The position numbers were made by a program, and so were the translations under genes. From Actinomycetota bacterium (GTDB lineage Bacteria > Actinomycetota > Thermoleophilia > Gaiellales > Gaiellaceae), in contig PLBK01000005.1 of the NCBI GenBank assembly GCA_003134505.1, positions 712 through 52,200 on the forward strand: a stretch of 51,489 bases of DNA, written 5' to 3'. Below are positions 49,348-51,489 of this stretch, one piece after another. The notes under the pieces are model-generated. The model was not told the origin of the DNA and did not search any database. It worked only from the letters and a program-made list of their open reading frames with translations. How positions within the stretch are numbered: position 1 is the first letter of the stretch; every line of letters starts with the position of its first letter.

Positions 49348-49714
49348 AGTGCCCGGCCGGCGGAGGCGGCTCGATGCGGCCTTCCGCAAGCCGCAGGCGG
49401 TGCTCGAGCTGGGCGACGCGGAGCTCGAGCTCCTCGTAGGCATCCCGCGAGACGAGGCCGAGCTGGTCGAAGACCGACTGCAGGCTCGTCCCGGCCCGCT
49501 CCGTGAGCCGCGTCGCGTCCCCGCGCCAGCGGGTCATCGCCTCCTCGATCGTCTGCCGCGTCTCGTCGCGGCGCAGCTCGCCGCGGCCGGCGAGGTCCCG
49601 GGCGAGCTCCTCGGCGCGATCGGCCGTCAGCGCCACGGCGCCGAGCCCGGCCAGCGCCAGGCGCTCCAGCAGCTCCCGCGAGGACGTCCCGTCGCGCTCG
49701 GAGCCGCTCGCCAT
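49346..49714 (-). CDS. Coiled-coil, phasin-like protein
   Basis: A 122-aa helical protein. The first half contains an Ala-rich amphipathic helix (LLERLALAGLGAVALTADRA) and charged helices (EELARDLAGRGELRRDETRQ), then TRLTERAGTSLQSVFDQLGL and a leucine-heptad coiled coil (YEELELRVAQLEHRLRLAEG), ending in a Pro-rich tail. This architecture resembles polyhydroxyalkanoate granule-associated (phasin, PhaI/PhaF-like) proteins, but no PHA synthase is in the window, so the role is open. Its ATG shares one base with the secDF stop (TGATG). Confidence 0.6.
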   Translation of the reverse strand: MASGSERDGTSSRELLERLALAGLGAVALTADRAEELARDLAGRGELRRDETRQTIEEAMTRWRGDATRLTERAGTSLQSVFDQLGLVSRDAYEELELRVAQLEHRLRLAEGRIEPPPPAGH

Positions 49715-51489
49715 CAGTGCGCGCGGCCGTGCGGGCGCGTGCGCCGGCGCTGTCGCCTGCGCTCGCGCTTGGCCTGCGAGCGCGAGGACGCGCCGTCGCC
49801 CGGCGCCAGACCGGCACCCGCCACGGCGGGCTCGGGCTCGTCGGTCTCCTCGCCGTTCGCCTCGGCCACCGCAGCCGCGGCCGCCGCGGGCACGGGCGCC
49901 GAGCCGCGCGAGCCGATGCCCCGCTCGATCACGTCGACGCCGATCCGCCTGCGGTACTCGGGCTCACGCTCCTTGAAGATCGTCAGGAGCGGCGCGGCGA
50001 TGAAGATCGACGAATAGGCGCCGGAGAGGATGCCGACCAGCAGCGCGAACGCGAAGTCCTGGAGCGTCGAACCGCCGAAGATCAGCAGTGAGCCGATCGG
50101 CAACAGCGTGATGAACGTCGTGGCCAGGGAGCGCCTGATCGTCTCCCACAGGGACACGTTCGCGAGCGTCGCGAACGACGCGCGCCGCATGATCGGCACG
50201 TTCTCGCGGATACGGTCGAAGATGATGATCGTGTCGTAGATCGAGTAGCCGAGCACGGTTAACACCGCGGCCACGGTGGACGTCGTCACCTCCCGTTGCG
50301 CCAGCGAGTAGACCCCGACCGTGATCGCGACGTCGTGGGCCAGCGCGACCAGCACCGGCACCGAGAACTTCCAGTCGAAGCGCAGCGTGATGTAGACCGC
50401 GATCAGCGCCAGCGAGACGATGACCGCGAGGATCGCCGAGCGCGCGATCTGGCTGGAGAAGCTGGACGAGACGACCCGAGAATCGGGAGTTCGCGTGACC
50501 CCGAGATTCCTCCTCAACAGATCGGTCAGCTTGTTCTGCTGCGCGATCGTGACCGTCTTCATCCGCATCTGGAACTTCGTGTAGCCGCCGTTCGGGTACG
50601 CCTTCCCCTCGCCCTGGCACACACAGTCCGGTCGGCCGATCGCGGCCGCCTGCGCGACGACCTGCGACTGCGTCACCGGCTTCGGCGCCACGAAGTTGAC
50701 CTGGGTGCCGCCCTTGAAGTCGATCCCGAGGTTCAGGCCCTGGACGCCGAGCGAGACGGCGCCGAACAGGATGATCGCGCCCGACATCGCGAACCAGACG
50801 TAGCGCCGGCGCATGAAGTCGATCTGCAGGAACTTGGCGTGCTGCTCCGCGGAGGCACCGAGGAAGCGCGGGTTCGCGAACCAGCGGAAGCCGGCGAGCA
50901 GCCCGAGCATGGCGCGCGTCGCCGCGACGGCCGTGACGAGCGAGATCACCGTTCCGATCAGCAGCATCAGCGCGAAGCCCTTGACCTGCGCGGTGGCGAC
51001 GGCGAACAGGACGAGCGCCGTGATCACGGTCACGACGTTCGCGTCGATGATCGTGTGGAAGCCCTTCTGGTAGCCGGTGGCAACCGCCGACCGGATCGAC
51101 TTCCCGGCGCGCACCTCTTCCTTGATCCGCTCGAAGATGACGACGTTCGCGTCCGCGGCGACTCCGATCGTCAGGATCAGGCCGGCGAAGCCCGGAAGCG
51201 TGATCGTCACGTTCAGGAGCAGCACCGCCGCGTACAGGAAGGCGGCGTAGATCGCCAGGCCGGCGACGGCGACGAGCCCCAGGAAGCGGTAGAGGACGAC
51301 CAGGAACAGTCCGACGATCAGGAGCGCGATCAGGGCCGCCGTCTTCGCCTGGCTGAGCGAGTCCTTGCCGAGCGTCGCGGAGACGTTCGTCTGCTCGACC
51401 CGCTTGAACGGAATCGGCAGCGCGCCGTACTTGAGGACGAGCGCCAGGTTCTGCGCCTCGGTGAGGGTCACGCCGGTGATCTCGCCGCC
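49714..51489 (-). CDS. secDF: Fused protein translocase subunits SecD-SecF (5' end outside window)
   Basis: The C-terminal 591 or so residues of a SecD-SecF fusion that pulls preproteins across the membrane with proton-motive force. The SecD part begins in the window with the end of its periplasmic domain (GVTLTEAQNLALVLKYGALP), then VSATLGKDSLSQAKTAALIA, GVAADANVVIFERIKEEVRA and its membrane helices. SecF follows with LGIDFKGGTQVNF and IYDTIIIFDRIRENVP. The C-terminal tail is long, Ala/Glu-rich and ends in an Arg cluster (RERRRQRRRTRPHGRAH). SecD and SecF are separate genes in many actinobacteria; here the frame is continuous. Confidence 0.93.
   Translation of the reverse strand, partial: GGEITGVTLTEAQNLALVLKYGALPIPFKRVEQTNVSATLGKDSLSQAKTAALIALLIVGLFLVVLYRFLGLVAVAGLAIYAAFLYAAVLLLNVTITLPGFAGLILTIGVAADANVVIFERIKEEVRAGKSIRSAVATGYQKGFHTIIDANVVTVITALVLFAVATAQVKGFALMLLIGTVISLVTAVAATRAMLGLLAGFRWFANPRFLGASAEQHAKFLQIDFMRRRYVWFAMSGAIILFGAVSLGVQGLNLGIDFKGGTQVNFVAPKPVTQSQVVAQAAAIGRPDCVCQGEGKAYPNGGYTKFQMRMKTVTIAQQNKLTDLLRRNLGVTRTPDSRVVSSSFSSQIARSAILAVIVSLALIAVYITLRFDWKFSVPVLVALAHDVAITVGVYSLAQREVTTSTVAAVLTVLGYSIYDTIIIFDRIRENVPIMRRASFATLANVSLWETIRRSLATTFITLLPIGSLLIFGGSTLQDFAFALLVGILSGAYSSIFIAAPLLTIFKEREPEYRRRIGVDVIERGIGSRGSAPVPAAAAAAVAEANGEETDEPEPAVAGAGLAPGDGASSRSQAKRERRRQRRRTRPHGRAH

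Overview
The window is dense, very GC-rich bacterial chromosome with many GTG/TTG starts and 4-bp ATGA/GTGA stop-start overlaps. Gene content and style suggest an actinobacterium, most likely of the Thermoleophilia (Gaiellales/Solirubrobacterales) type: there is a division and cell wall (dcw) cluster with an mraZ box, MurE carries the meso-diaminopimelate signature DNPR, ftsA is absent, and glycine dehydrogenase is split into two subunits. The taxonomic call is inference. No rRNA, tRNA, CRISPR array, integrase or transposase was seen.

Layout. 1-6.2 kb: two divergent M29-type aminopeptidases, a coupled pair of PLP aminotransferases (class V and GabT-like) behind a leader that ends in an intrinsic terminator, an M3-like metallopeptidase and a small membrane protein. 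6.2-17.9 kb: housekeeping genes in short divergent units: gltX / nfo, a Cys-rich unknown, a Ca2+/H+ antiporter, a serine hydrolase with threonine aldolase, rlmN with an MMPL transporter, a DUF1684 protein and a minimal zincin, then a secreted collagen-like protein and a gamma-glutamylcyclotransferase-like protein.

17.9-38.7 kb is one long minus-strand block. Read in transcription order it is mraZ-rsmH-ftsL-ftsI-(terminator)-murE-murF-mraY-(162-bp foldback element)-80-aa unknown-murD-ftsW-murG-murC-murB-ftsQ-ftsZ, followed by gcvT-gcvH-gcvPA-gcvPB and proline dehydrogenase. The first part makes lipid II and the divisome. The second degrades glycine and proline and feeds one-carbon units. An MraZ operator overlaps the first promoter. 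An intrinsic terminator followed by a new promoter splits the cluster after ftsI, and ftsZ and gcvT each have a recognisable promoter.

38.7-51.5 kb: a small ABM-like protein, a PfkB sugar kinase, an ECF-type sigma factor coupled to a DNA alkyltransferase, a stand-alone MshEN-like protein, an FMN-binding protein, a GT39-like membrane glycosyltransferase, and an ANTAR regulator divergent from a 67-aa protein and two secreted Ig-like proteins. The two secreted proteins share a 720-bp unit, and the second abuts a response regulator that has lost its DNA-binding domain. The window ends with a UbiB-family kinase, a coiled-coil phasin-like protein and a fused SecD-SecF cut by the window edge.

A recurrent signal is a TANNNT hexamer 6-9 nt before the start codon with no ribosome binding site. 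It occurs at about a dozen genes and implies widespread leaderless transcription. The least explained features are the foldback element inside the mur cluster, the methyltransferase-like 80-aa gene beside it, the gabT leader, and the duplicated secreted proteins beside the truncated regulator.
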